A DNA stretch of 64,000 bases from a bacterium. Lineage in GTDB: Bacteria; Bacillota; Bacilli; Lactobacillales; Streptococcaceae. How positions within the stretch are numbered: the stretch's first letter is position 1; every line of letters starts with the position of its first letter. The stretch lies in assembly GCA_905221125.1 (NCBI GenBank), contig CAJNBY010000004.1:78439-142438 (forward strand), written 5' to 3'. The position numbers and the translations under genes are program-made. The notes under the pieces were generated by a model. The model was not told the origin of the DNA, searched no databases, and worked only from the letters and a program-made list of their open reading frames with translations. This document shows, one piece after another, positions 56,932-64,000 of this stretch.

Positions 56932-57912
56932 TTACACACGTTCTTTCCATGAAGTCGCTGTTGTTTGAAGAACTTTATTGAGCTCATCAATGTTTTCAAA
57001 TCCAGTTGTGCGAAGCCATTCGCGAGCTGCTACTTCACCATCTTTGATGTAAGCTTCAACTGATCCAGCCCATGTAGCACGGCCACAAAGAACTCCGTTA
57101 AAGTTTGCACCTGATTCATGGGCAAATACAAGAGTATCTTGGAAGAGTTTAGCTGATACACCAGCACTCAAGTAGATATATGGCAAGTTAGTTGCTTCAT
57201 CTTGAGCTTTGAAGAAGGCTGCTGCTTCTTCACGTGTATAAACTACTTCACCTTCAGCGAAACCTTCAACATATTTAATGTTAACAGGAACTTCAACTTT
57301 CAAGACATCAATGTTAAAGCGTGGGTCTGAGAAGACTTTCATAGCACCGATAACTTTGTGTGGTTTTACTTTCGCGTATTCTACAGAACCTGCGTCTGCA
57401 ATTTTTTCATCGTAAGCAAGGATTTCAAGGAAGAATGGGATATCTTCAGCCACACACTCAGAACCAATACGTTCGATGTAAGCTTGTTTTTCTTGGTTGA
57501 GTTCGTCTGAGCTATCTACGTCATAGTAAAGCAAGAATTTAACTGCATCTGCACCTTCTTCTTTAATACGTTTTGCAGACCAAACATCCAAGCAGTCTGG
57601 CAAGCGTTTTGTGCTCGTTGTGTCATAACCTGTTTTTTCATAAGCAAGGAGAAGACCAGCTTTTTCATCAAGAGCTTTAGTCGCTGGAAGTCCATACTCT
57701 GGGTCAAGAAGCATAGATGAAGCGTATTTAGTCAATTCATCTGCTACCAAAACTTTAAGTTCTTCCATTTGAGCCACAGTTGGTTCTTCTGTTTGGTGTT
57801 GAGCCATGAGACGTTTCAAAGCACCACGTTGGTCAAATGCAAGAGCTGAGATGATACCATTTTCATCAGAAAGTTTTTCTAAGCGTGCACGTTTTTGTTC
57901 TGTTAAAGCCAT
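56932..57912 (-). CDS. lacD: Tagatose-1,6-bisphosphate aldolase
   Basis: Last step of the tagatose pathway, giving dihydroxyacetone phosphate and glyceraldehyde-3-P; 326 residues, the streptococcal LacD length. It starts with [16 protein letters not shown]. The Schiff-base Lys region is [11 protein letters not shown], near residue 205; the phosphate-site region is [11 protein letters not shown] and GVLCGRATW. It starts 1 bp after lacC. Some pneumococcal-group LacD proteins also influence virulence regulators in S. pyogenes (LacD.1); no sign of that role here. Confidence 0.95.
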   Translation of the reverse strand: MALTEQKRARLEKLSDENGIISALAFDQRGALKRLMAQHQTEEPTVAQMEELKVLVADELTKYASSMLLDPEYGLPATKALDEKAGLLLAYEKTGYDTTSTKRLPDCLDVWSAKRIKEEGADAVKFLLYYDVDSSDELNQEKQAYIERIGSECVAEDIPFFLEILAYDEKIADAGSVEYAKVKPHKVIGAMKVFSDPRFNIDVLKVEVPVNIKYVEGFAEGEVVYTREEAAAFFKAQDEATNLPYIYLSAGVSAKLFQDTLVFAHESGANFNGVLCGRATWAGSVEAYIKDGEVAAREWLRTTGFENIDELNKVLQTTATSWKERV

Positions 57913-57913
57913 T

Positions 57914-58843
57914 TTATACCTCTTTTACTATTAATTGATCATATAGAGCTTGATAGTTGGCCATGTTGACATGACCAGTCATTTTTTCTTGAGCATTGAG
58001 CATACCAAGGACATTTGCCTTGATGAGTAATTCTGCATCCGATTCTTTGTGAAGAAGTCCTGAAGAAATTCCTGCCACAGTAGAATCTCCAGATCCGACA
58101 GGGTTGACTACCTGAATTCTAGGAATATCTACCTTGTAGAAAGTGTCACCATGTTTGGCAAAGGCACCGTTGGCACCAAGTGAAACGATAATCCATTCAA
58201 TCCCTGCAAACAAAGGTTCTTGAAGGACTTCTTTTAACTCCTCCAAATCCTCAGAAACTTCTCTTCCTAGAAGTTGAGACAATTCCTCATTATTTGGTTT
58301 GATGACTGTTGGTTTATGTGGTGATTCAAGAACAGCCTGAAGTGCTGCACCAGAGCAGTCCAAAACAACAGGCTTGCCAGCTTGATTAGCAAGTTCTACC
58401 AAGCTCGCATAGTAATCAACTGGAAGACCAGCTGGCAGACTACCTGATATGGCTACTACTTCAACTGACTCCAAGAGTTTTTTGAAATGATCCAAAAAGC
58501 CTTGACCTTCCTGTTCCAATATTACAGGACCTTTTTCAAGAACTTCTGTTTGGTTGTCTCCGTGAAGAATAGCGATACAGTTACGAGTTTCTCCCTGAAT
58601 TGAGAAGAAATCTTTCTTTACTTGATCATCAATATTTTCAACTAAAAACTCACCAAGTTTGCCACCAACTAAACCAGTAGCAAGAACTGAATCTCCAAAT
58701 TCTGAAAGTACTCGAGTAACGTTTAGTCCTTTACCACCAGCAGTTTTGGTTACATCCACCACACGATTGACAGTATCAATCTTCAACTCATCCAAGGGAT
58801 AGGAAATATCAATGGATGGGTTCATTGTGACTGTTAAAATCAT
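57914..58843 (-). CDS. lacC: Tagatose-6-phosphate kinase
   Basis: PfkB-family kinase that phosphorylates tagatose-6-P to the 1,6-bisphosphate; 309 residues. Signatures are the N-terminal [27 protein letters not shown], and the catalytic-base motif [16 protein letters not shown] near residue 250. It lies 10 bp after lacB and 1 bp before lacD, within lacABCD. Sequence alone hardly separates LacC from 1-phosphofructokinase (FruK); the operon makes LacC clear. Confidence 0.95.
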   Translation of the reverse strand: MILTVTMNPSIDISYPLDELKIDTVNRVVDVTKTAGGKGLNVTRVLSEFGDSVLATGLVGGKLGEFLVENIDDQVKKDFFSIQGETRNCIAILHGDNQTEVLEKGPVILEQEGQGFLDHFKKLLESVEVVAISGSLPAGLPVDYYASLVELANQAGKPVVLDCSGAALQAVLESPHKPTVIKPNNEELSQLLGREVSEDLEELKEVLQEPLFAGIEWIIVSLGANGAFAKHGDTFYKVDIPRIQVVNPVGSGDSTVAGISSGLLHKESDAELLIKANVLGMLNAQEKMTGHVNMANYQALYDQLIVKEV

Positions 58844-58853
58844 AGGTCACCTC

Positions 58854-59369
58854 TTAGTCGTGGTATTCTCCGCGATCCCATTTTTCAAGGAATTCAGTGA
58901 AGAAGTTTGCGTCTGTTTGTTGAGCATTGTGACTTTCAACGTGTTCAATTTTCGCAATCAATTTTTTGTTTTCTTCAGATGGTTTGTATTCAGCATGGAT
59001 GAAAGCTTCGATGATGTCACACATGAGCAATTCACCAGTAATCTTACCACCAAAACCGATAACATTAGCGTTCAATTGTTCTTTAGCATAAAGGGCTGTT
59101 GTCATATCACGAACCAAGGCAGAACGAACACCAGGAACTTTATTTACAGCATTGTTGATACCAACACCAGTACCACAGATACATACCCCAAGATCAGCTT
59201 GACCGCTAGTTACAGCTTCACCAACTTTTTTACCAAAGATTGGGTAGTGAGTACGTGTGTGGTCATATGTACCAAAGTCAATGACTTCATATCCTTTTGA
59301 TTTCAAAAATTCTGAAACCGCCATTTTTTCATCTGTTACGATGTGGTCACATCCAATTGCAATTCTCAT
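58854..59369 (-). CDS. lacB: Galactose-6-phosphate isomerase subunit LacB
   Basis: Together with LacA converts galactose-6-P to tagatose-6-P; 171 residues, LacAB/RpiB family. Residues of the active site are in [11 protein letters not shown], the Cys in [25 protein letters not shown], and the His region of YDHTRTHYP. It lies 30 bp after lacA. LacA and LacB form a mixed oligomer; both are complete here. Confidence 0.95.
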   Translation of the reverse strand: MRIAIGCDHIVTDEKMAVSEFLKSKGYEVIDFGTYDHTRTHYPIFGKKVGEAVTSGQADLGVCICGTGVGINNAVNKVPGVRSALVRDMTTALYAKEQLNANVIGFGGKITGELLMCDIIEAFIHAEYKPSEENKKLIAKIEHVESHNAQQTDANFFTEFLEKWDRGEYHD

Positions 59370-59399
59370 TTTTAACTTACCTTTCTTACTGTAATCTAA

Positions 59400-59825
59400 T
59401 TAGCACATTTTGTTCAACATATCAACACGAATTTGGTGACGACCACCGTCGTATTTACCGTTAACAAATCCTTTAGCAATGTTTTTAGCCAATTCATCAC
59501 CAACAAGTTGTGCACCCATAGTGATCATACGTGAGTTGTTGTGGCCACGAGTCATATAAGCTGAACGTTCGTCAGAAACTTCTGCAGCAACCATTCCTTT
59601 GATTTTTGTTGCGACCATGAATGGACCAGCACCATAAGCATCAATCACGATACCAAGGTTTTGTTCTTCTTTGTTTACTTCTGCAGCAACAGCAAGCGTC
59701 ACATCAACAAAGTCTTGACCTTCAGCTGTAACATCCACAACGTGGAAGTTTTCTTTTTCCAAGAAGTCTTTCACAACTTCTTTCAATCTCAAACCTGCAG
59801 CATCTGCACCGATAACAATAGACAT
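59400..59825 (-). CDS. lacA: Galactose-6-phosphate isomerase subunit LacA
   Basis: First gene of lacABCD; partner of LacB in isomerising galactose-6-P to tagatose-6-P. 141 residues, RpiB-like fold, with [18 protein letters not shown] at the N terminus, [20 protein letters not shown] (where RpiB has Cys) and [22 protein letters not shown] lies upstream of ATG 59825. Its promoter is about 330 bp upstream, beyond a BOX repeat that is therefore part of the leader. Confidence 0.95.
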   Translation of the reverse strand: MSIVIGADAAGLRLKEVVKDFLEKENFHVVDVTAEGQDFVDVTLAVAAEVNKEEQNLGIVIDAYGAGPFMVATKIKGMVAAEVSDERSAYMTRGHNNSRMITMGAQLVGDELAKNIAKGFVNGKYDGGRHQIRVDMLNKMC

Positions 59826-59881
59826 ATTGTATACTCCTTTTTATTTTTCTAGGCTAATAAAACCTTTTATAGTTAGCAGTT

Positions 59882-59989
59882 TATACCCTTCGAAAATCAA
59901 ATTCAAACCGCGTCAACGTCGCCTTGCCGTACTCAAGTACAGCCTGCGGCTAGTTTCCTAGTTTGCTCTTTAATTTTCATTGAGTATTA
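59882..59989 (-). repeat. BOX repeat element (boxA-boxC)
   Basis: On the - strand it begins near TAATACTCAATGAAAATTA, passes through CTAGCCGCAGGCTG and CGGCAAGGCGACG, and ends TTCGAAGGGTATAA. These are the marks of boxA followed by boxC, without boxB. It lies in the leader between the lacABCD promoter and lacA. BOX elements are typical of S. pneumoniae and its close relatives. Confidence 0.88.
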
Positions 59990-60121
59990 CCTACAAAAAG
60001 CTTTCTAGCGGTTTATTGACAAATTGGATTGAATGAGATGACTTACACCTTATTCAAGTTTAGGAAATCAGTTTCCTAGAAATAATCCTTCTCTACAAAA
60101 GAGAATATAACAAGTGATTGT

Positions 60122-60187
60122 TTGTTTGTTGCAAACATCATTTGTTGCTTACAAACATAATATACTCCTATTTGTCGGAAAAGTCAA
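60122..60187 (-). promoter_or_regulatory. lacABCD promoter with LacR-like operators
   Basis: On the - strand: TTGACT (60182-60187), 17-bp spacer, TATATT (60159-60164). Immediately downstream, TGTTTGTAAGCAACAAA and TGTTTGCAACAAACAAA (60122-60158) are two similar copies of a TGTTTG...ACAAA motif at the transcript start, the place expected for LacR binding. Confidence 0.8.
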
Positions 60188-60217
60188 CACTTAATGTTTG
60201 TTTTTGTGGTTTTTTAT

Positions 60218-61114
60218 CTAAAAGATTTCGATATCAAAACCAATTTGATCTACTTGACCAGGTTCTAAGAGACGAACATTCTTCTTATCTTCTAGATGAT
60301 CTCCTTCTTCAAGGGATGTTGACAAGCCAGCCCATGGTTCAAAGGCAATGAAAGGTCCCTTATTCAAAGTTGACCAGATAATGAGATTTGAGAACTCTGC
60401 AAAGTGCACTTTCAACCCCTTATCATGTTTACGAGAACGAAGCGCAATTGTTCTAGATTGCAATTCATCTAAAGTAACTGCATCTGTGCTAAACAAATCA
60501 TAGCTGAGGTCTACTTCTTTTTGACCTTCTAGCCATGGACTTCTATCTTGGAAATCCAACATACCTGTTTCTGGGAAAGGACGTGGAACAGAGCAAGTCT
60601 CTTCTTTCTCAAACTCTAAATAGTAATCTTCATAGACTTCATCATCAAGTAGAGGACAATTAAATCCTGGATGTCCACCAATAAAGTAAGGCATGACCTT
60701 GCTAGTTTCTTTATTGAAAATCTTATATTGAGTTCGTACTCTCTTGCCAGTAAGGCTATAAGTGATTTCTAGGCGGAAATGATAAGGGTAGTTTTGATAG
60801 CTATTCTCATCGTCTTCAATTGCAAAAGTTACACTATTATCTGTCTGTTCAACTAATTCAAATTCTTTCTTGCGAACCAAACCATGACGAGGAATCTTCC
60901 CTTTGCTTTCTTGTCCCTTCTCATCTATATAGAAGGCTGTATCCTCTCTCAATGAACCACAAATAGGAAAGAGAACAGGAGCTTGTCCACTCCAATAAGT
61001 AGCATCCCCTTGCCACAAATACTCAAGTCCTTCAGCATCTTTTATAGAAGACAGAGCCCCACCAAAACTGTTAAATTGAACACTTAATTGTTCTGATTTT
61101 AATTCAATTACCAT
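60218..61114 (-). CDS. lacX: Aldose 1-epimerase family protein, LacX-like
   Basis: 298 residues of the galactose-mutarotase-like superfamily. Features are FGGALSSIKDAEGLEYLWQGD at the N terminus, FPICGSLRED, IPRHGLVRKKEFELVE (catalytic His region) and GGHPGFNCPL. Together with the lac genes it matches LacX of lactococcal and streptococcal lac operons. It may interconvert anomers of galactose or galactose-6-P, but the reaction is not proven. AGGAGA-like GGAGAA precedes ATG 61114. It lies between the terminator of the gat-type PTS operon and the lacABCD promoter. Confidence 0.85.
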   Translation of the reverse strand: MVIELKSEQLSVQFNSFGGALSSIKDAEGLEYLWQGDATYWSGQAPVLFPICGSLREDTAFYIDEKGQESKGKIPRHGLVRKKEFELVEQTDNSVTFAIEDDENSYQNYPYHFRLEITYSLTGKRVRTQYKIFNKETSKVMPYFIGGHPGFNCPLLDDEVYEDYYLEFEKEETCSVPRPFPETGMLDFQDRSPWLEGQKEVDLSYDLFSTDAVTLDELQSRTIALRSRKHDKGLKVHFAEFSNLIIWSTLNKGPFIAFEPWAGLSTSLEEGDHLEDKKNVRLLEPGQVDQIGFDIEIF

Positions 61115-61147
61115 TATTTTCTCCGATTTCTTAATAGTTTATTAAAA

Positions 61148-61187
61148 AAACTAGGCTGTCACTCCTAATGGTATGACAACCTAGTTT
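61148..61187 (-). terminator. Terminator of the gat-type PTS operon
   Basis: Stem AAACTAGG-TTGTCA / TGACAG-CCTAGTTT, followed by a seven-T run on the - strand, placed between the BOX element and lacX. Confidence 0.9.
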
Positions 61188-61192
61188 CACAA

Positions 61193-61346
61193 TTTACACT
61201 CTGCGAAAATCCAATTCAAACTTCGTCAGCGTCGCCTTGCCGTAGATATGAACACTGACTTCGTCAGTCTTATCTACAACCTCAAAACTGTATTTTGAGC
61301 AACCTGCGGCTAGCTTCCTAGTTTGCTCTTTGATTTTCATTGAGCT
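61193..61346 (-). repeat. BOX repeat element (boxA-boxB-boxC)
   Basis: On the - strand, boxA begins at AGCTCAATGAAAATCA and includes GCTAGCCGCAGGTTG. A boxB copy with ACTGACGAAGTCAG lies in the middle. boxC has CGGCAAGGCGACGCTG and ends TTTTCGCAGAGTG. It lies between the EIIC stop and its terminator, so it is transcribed. Confidence 0.9.
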
Positions 61347-61365
61347 TACATTTTATAGGAGCGCA

Positions 61366-62841
61366 TTATTTTGCTTTTGCTGCGTACTCTTCGTTACGTT
61401 TAATCATTTGTTTTCTGTACCAAGCAAAGATACCGATATAGAATACAAGGAAGACTACAGCACCAAGGATTGCTTTGATATCACCTGTTGTAGTGTTACC
61501 AATTGTCCAACCAAGAAGTTTTTCGATTGGTCCTTCAAGAGTTGAGTGAGTAATCAATTGAGTTTCGCTCACACCTGCTGGGAAGGCACCTACACCTTTA
61601 GCAAGTTCTGTTGCAAATGGTGCGATAAGTGTACCTGAAAGAAGGAAGAGTGGCAACAAGAGTGTTCCGAAGATAATCATACGGAGCAATTTACCACGTG
61701 TTACAACCAAGAGAGCTGGAGTAACACCCATAGCGATGATACCGGCAAGTGGCAAGATACCATTTCCGACTTTTGAAAGAAGTACTGCTTCAATCAACAT
61801 GATTGGTGCAAGTACGTTGGCACAAGCCCAGATTTCAGCACGACCAGCGATGAATGGCCAGTCAAGACCGATATTGAATTTACGTCCTTGAAGACGTTTA
61901 GTAGCAACGTTTGTAATACCTTGTGAAAGAGGTTCTACGGCTGCGATAAACCATGAACCGATAAGTGAGAAGAGTTCCAAAGATACACCGGCAGTCAAAC
62001 CAAGAGACAACCAACCTTTGATAACGAGACGCCATTTATCTGCATCGACAACACCTTCAATTGGATGTGGAGTTCCCATAATACCGATTACAATACCAAG
62101 AATGAAACCGATGAAGAATTTAGATCCCCAGAAACCGATTTTCTTGTTCAATTTAGCAGCATCAAAGTCATATTTATCAAGACCTGGGAAGAATTTTTCA
62201 AAAATCTTATCCAAAACCATGATAACTGGGTTCATCATGTAGTTCATGTGAGTTGAAGTCATTGGTGATGAACTTGGTGCATTAAGAAGGTCATCAAATG
62301 TAGGTTTCATCAAGTCAGAGTTGATGATTTTAAGAACCCCAACAAGTACGATAGCTGCTGTAGCAATCAATAGTGAAACCCCTTGGCTCACACCGTTGTT
62401 GTCTGCATACCATTTAATCAAAAGACCTGTGATAGACAAGTGCCAGATATCGAAGATATCAACGTCAAGTGTATCTGTTTTCTTCATAGCAAGCATCACT
62501 ATGTTGACAATCAACATGATGAGCAAGAAGTAAAGTGTCCAAGCAGAACCCCAAGTGATTGTAGCAAGTGGTGCCCAACCAACGTCGGTAATACTCAATT
62601 GAATACCAGTATTTTCAACGAATTTTGCAAGCGACGCTGAGAAAGCAGTGTTCAGCATACCGATGATAGCACCGATACCAGTAAGAGCGATGGCAAGTTT
62701 GATACCACCTTCAAGCGCTTTGGAGAATTTCACTCCAAAAAGTAGAGCCAATATTGTCAAAATGATCAACATGATGACAGGACCACCCATATCTAAGACG
62801 GGGGTAAAGACCTTTTTGATTAGGTCAAAGATTGCATCCAT
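61366..62841 (-). CDS. PTS enzyme IIC, galactitol (gat) family, probably galactose
   Basis: Membrane component of a sugar PTS; 491 residues with about 10-12 hydrophobic segments. Family marks of GatC are VFTPVLDMGGPVIMLIILTILALLFGVKF at the N terminus and WFIAAVEPLSQGITNVATKRLQGR in the middle. Despite the family name, related clusters next to lac genes in S. gordonii carry a galactose transporter, which fits here since galactose-6-P feeds LacAB directly. Symbol gatC is often used; the sugar is inferred from context. Confidence 0.9.
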   Translation of the reverse strand: MDAIFDLIKKVFTPVLDMGGPVIMLIILTILALLFGVKFSKALEGGIKLAIALTGIGAIIGMLNTAFSASLAKFVENTGIQLSITDVGWAPLATITWGSAWTLYFLLIMLIVNIVMLAMKKTDTLDVDIFDIWHLSITGLLIKWYADNNGVSQGVSLLIATAAIVLVGVLKIINSDLMKPTFDDLLNAPSSSPMTSTHMNYMMNPVIMVLDKIFEKFFPGLDKYDFDAAKLNKKIGFWGSKFFIGFILGIVIGIMGTPHPIEGVVDADKWRLVIKGWLSLGLTAGVSLELFSLIGSWFIAAVEPLSQGITNVATKRLQGRKFNIGLDWPFIAGRAEIWACANVLAPIMLIEAVLLSKVGNGILPLAGIIAMGVTPALLVVTRGKLLRMIIFGTLLLPLFLLSGTLIAPFATELAKGVGAFPAGVSETQLITHSTLEGPIEKLLGWTIGNTTTGDIKAILGAVVFLVFYIGIFAWYRKQMIKRNEEYAAKAK

Positions 62842-62888
62842 AACAGTTCCTCCCTTTTTTATGTTATATGAATGTTAACAAATTAAAA

Positions 62889-63194
62889 TTAGCTTAATCC
62901 GTGTTCTTTGATAGCTGCTTCAATATTGTCAAATACTGGAGCACTCATAGCTGGGATACGGAATAAGATTGGTCCAGCTTCGATAACTGGAATACCTGGG
63001 TCAAAACCAAGGTCTGTCGCAGCAATTGGTGTGAAGATGTCATAACCTTTGATAAGGTCTTCGTTAACGTCCTTGACCATAACTGCATCACAGTGAACAT
63101 CAAAACCGCGGTTTGAAAGTTCTTCTTCAAGAGCACTTTTAATTTGGTGGCTTGAGTTAACACCTGCACCGCAGGCGGCAAGAATTTTAATCAT
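62889..63194 (-). CDS. PTS enzyme IIB, galactitol family
   Basis: 101-residue cytosolic IIB from ATG 63194 (MIKILAACGAGVNSS), behind AGGAGGAAA at good spacing; the 12 codons upstream to 63230 contain that ribosome site. The phospho-Cys lies in AACGAGVNSSH near the N terminus. It lies between the IIA and IIC genes, with gaps of 38 and 47 bp. Takes phosphate from the IIA and hands it to the sugar in the IIC. Confidence 0.92.
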   Translation of the reverse strand: MIKILAACGAGVNSSHQIKSALEEELSNRGFDVHCDAVMVKDVNEDLIKGYDIFTPIAATDLGFDPGIPVIEAGPILFRIPAMSAPVFDNIEAAIKEHGLS

Positions 63195-63232
63195 ATGGAT
63201 TTCCTCCGATTTAATATTTTTAATAGACAAGA

Positions 63233-63709
63233 TTAAGCGATTGCTTCAGCGATATAAGCATAGAGGGCTTCTGGTTCAGAAATTTTTGATAGGTCTTCAA
63301 GATGACCATTTCCAGTAAAGAAGTCCATCAACTGAGCAAGAATGTTTGTTTGACTTGAACTTGAGTTATTAATGATAAAGAAGAGCAAGGATACTTCTAC
63401 TTCCTTATCTGGTGCAATCATATTGTGGAAAGTCACTGGTTTTCCTAATCGAACGACCACAACTTTTTCAGCTAGATTATGAACAATATCTGTATGAGGA
63501 ATAGCCACATTCGGCAAATCCTTACCCAAAAATTCCATATCTAAGCCAGTTGGAAATGACTTTTCACGCGTGATCAAGGCTTCACGATAAGTTGGAGTTA
63601 CGATTTCTCGTTCTTCCAATAAAGTTGCAACCTGATCAAAGAGATGTTCTTGATTATCCGCTTCTAAGCAAAACACAAGGTTTTTGTCAAAGAAATGATC
63701 TAATCCCAT
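63233..63709 (-). CDS. PTS enzyme IIA, fructose/mannitol family type for the gat-type system
   Basis: 158 residues from ATG 63709 (MGLDHFFDKNLVF) with GAAGGGA upstream; a further ATG at 63730 has no ribosome site. The phospho-His is in NVAIPHTDIVHN, and the family marks REALITREKSFPTGL and LLFFIINNSSSSQTNIL are seen. First gene of the operon IIA-IIB-IIC, controlled by a strong promoter with a cre-like site. Confidence 0.92.
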   Translation of the reverse strand: MGLDHFFDKNLVFCLEADNQEHLFDQVATLLEEREIVTPTYREALITREKSFPTGLDMEFLGKDLPNVAIPHTDIVHNLAEKVVVVRLGKPVTFHNMIAPDKEVEVSLLFFIINNSSSSQTNILAQLMDFFTGNGHLEDLSKISEPEALYAYIAEAIA

Positions 63710-63745
63710 AAGGTTTTCCCTTCTTTCCATTAACTTTATGCTATA

Positions 63746-63774
63746 AGTATAACACTATATGAAACCGTTGTCAA
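63746..63774 (-). promoter_or_regulatory. Promoter of the gat-type PTS operon with overlapping cre-like site
   Basis: On the - strand: TTGACA (63769-63774), 17-bp spacer, TATACT (63746-63751). TTGACAACGGTTTCA (63760-63774) fits WTGNAARCGNWWWCA with one mismatch and covers the -35. Upstream, TGTTTG/TTTGTTTATGTG motifs (about 63843-63868) resemble those at the lacA promoter. Confidence 0.82.
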
Positions 63775-63889
63775 CGACTTTCTGTTGTTTTTTGTCTCTT
63801 TTTTTATTTTTTTGTTGTTTTTATAGTTTGCATCATAAAAATAAACACATAAACAAACAATTCAAACATTTTTTCTGTTCTAGAAATTA

Positions 63890-63916
63890 AAAAAGCAGAC
63901 CATTTAAGCCTGCTTT
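63890..63916 (-). terminator. Terminator of a gene beyond the right edge
   Basis: Stem AAAGCAG / CTGCTTT followed by TTTTTAAT on the - strand, suggesting a - strand gene ends to the right of the window. Confidence 0.6.
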
Positions 63917-63919
63917 ACT

Positions 63920-63971
63920 AGGCTCTATAATATTTGTAGTGGGTAAATCCCCTATAGATATTATGGAGCCT
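63920..63971. repeat. 52-bp imperfect palindrome resembling an IS end
   Basis: AGGCTC...GAGCCT arms, with ATAATAT / ATATTAT inside and a GGGTAAATCCCC centre. It looks like a terminal inverted repeat or solo end of an ISL3-type insertion sequence; no transposase is visible inside the window. Confidence 0.5.
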
Positions 63972-64000
63972 ATTTTGTTGTAGAAAAAAAGTCCCATAAG

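Overview
This window looks like a low-GC Streptococcus of the mitis group (S. mitis, S. pseudopneumoniae or S. pneumoniae). The evidence is the gene order rexB-rexA-iga-rbgA-rnhB-xerS-lplA-(E3/E2/E1), then pyrC-mutX-ung, ptsHI, nrdHEF and the lac cluster. Two BOX-type repeats and a RUP-like element support this, as do protein sequences very close to pneumococcal ones as I remember them. I cannot name the species without alignment.

Layout. Positions 1-3.4 kb hold an OmpR-type response regulator (5' end outside the window), its histidine kinase, and a convergent two-gene ABC exporter. The module resembles those used against antimicrobial peptides. Next come a Cof-type phosphatase (-) and a CPBP membrane protease (+). 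The RexB-RexA recombination nuclease and an unrecognised 392-aa protein follow at 5.2-13.3 kb. At 13.6-25.0 kb two giant surface zinc metalloproteases of family M26 sit in tandem: an IgA1 protease (Iga/ZmpA) and a divergent ZmpB/C/D-like paralogue. Both have an N-terminal LPxTG motif and internal proline-rich repeats. After a RUP-like element and a RelBE/ParE-type toxin-antitoxin pair come rbgA, rnhB and a ClC chloride channel gene.

At about 30.35 kb lies a dif-SL-like site directly upstream of xerS, so the window very probably contains the replication terminus. Gene orientation fits: most large genes before it are on + and most after it are on -. The xerS -35 box lies inside the dif site, and six copies of a TGTAC-containing motif lie just upstream.

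On the other side are lplA and a pyruvate/acetoin dehydrogenase operon. In that operon E3 carries the lipoyl domain and E2 has none. Then come a MATE exporter, pyrC, mutX, ung, a YjjG-like phosphatase, an unrecognised AT-rich gene pair (42.5-43.7 kb), a DfsB-family protein and a Cys-rich YkgJ-like protein. The PTS general genes (ptsHI) and class Ib ribonucleotide reductase genes (nrdHE and nrdF) follow; nrdHE has two good NrdR boxes.

From 51.4 kb to the right end is a complete lactose/galactose system. lacR (+) converges on the - strand genes, which in transcription order are a gat-type EIIA-EIIB-EIIC, lacX, lacABCD, lacT and lacFEG. Lactose enters through LacE/LacF as the 6-phosphate, LacG splits it, and LacAB, LacC and LacD take galactose-6-P to triose phosphates. 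The gat-type PTS probably brings in free galactose. Near-consensus CcpA sites overlap the EIIA and lacT promoters, and lacT is preceded by an antiterminator/terminator leader, so the cluster shows several layers of control.
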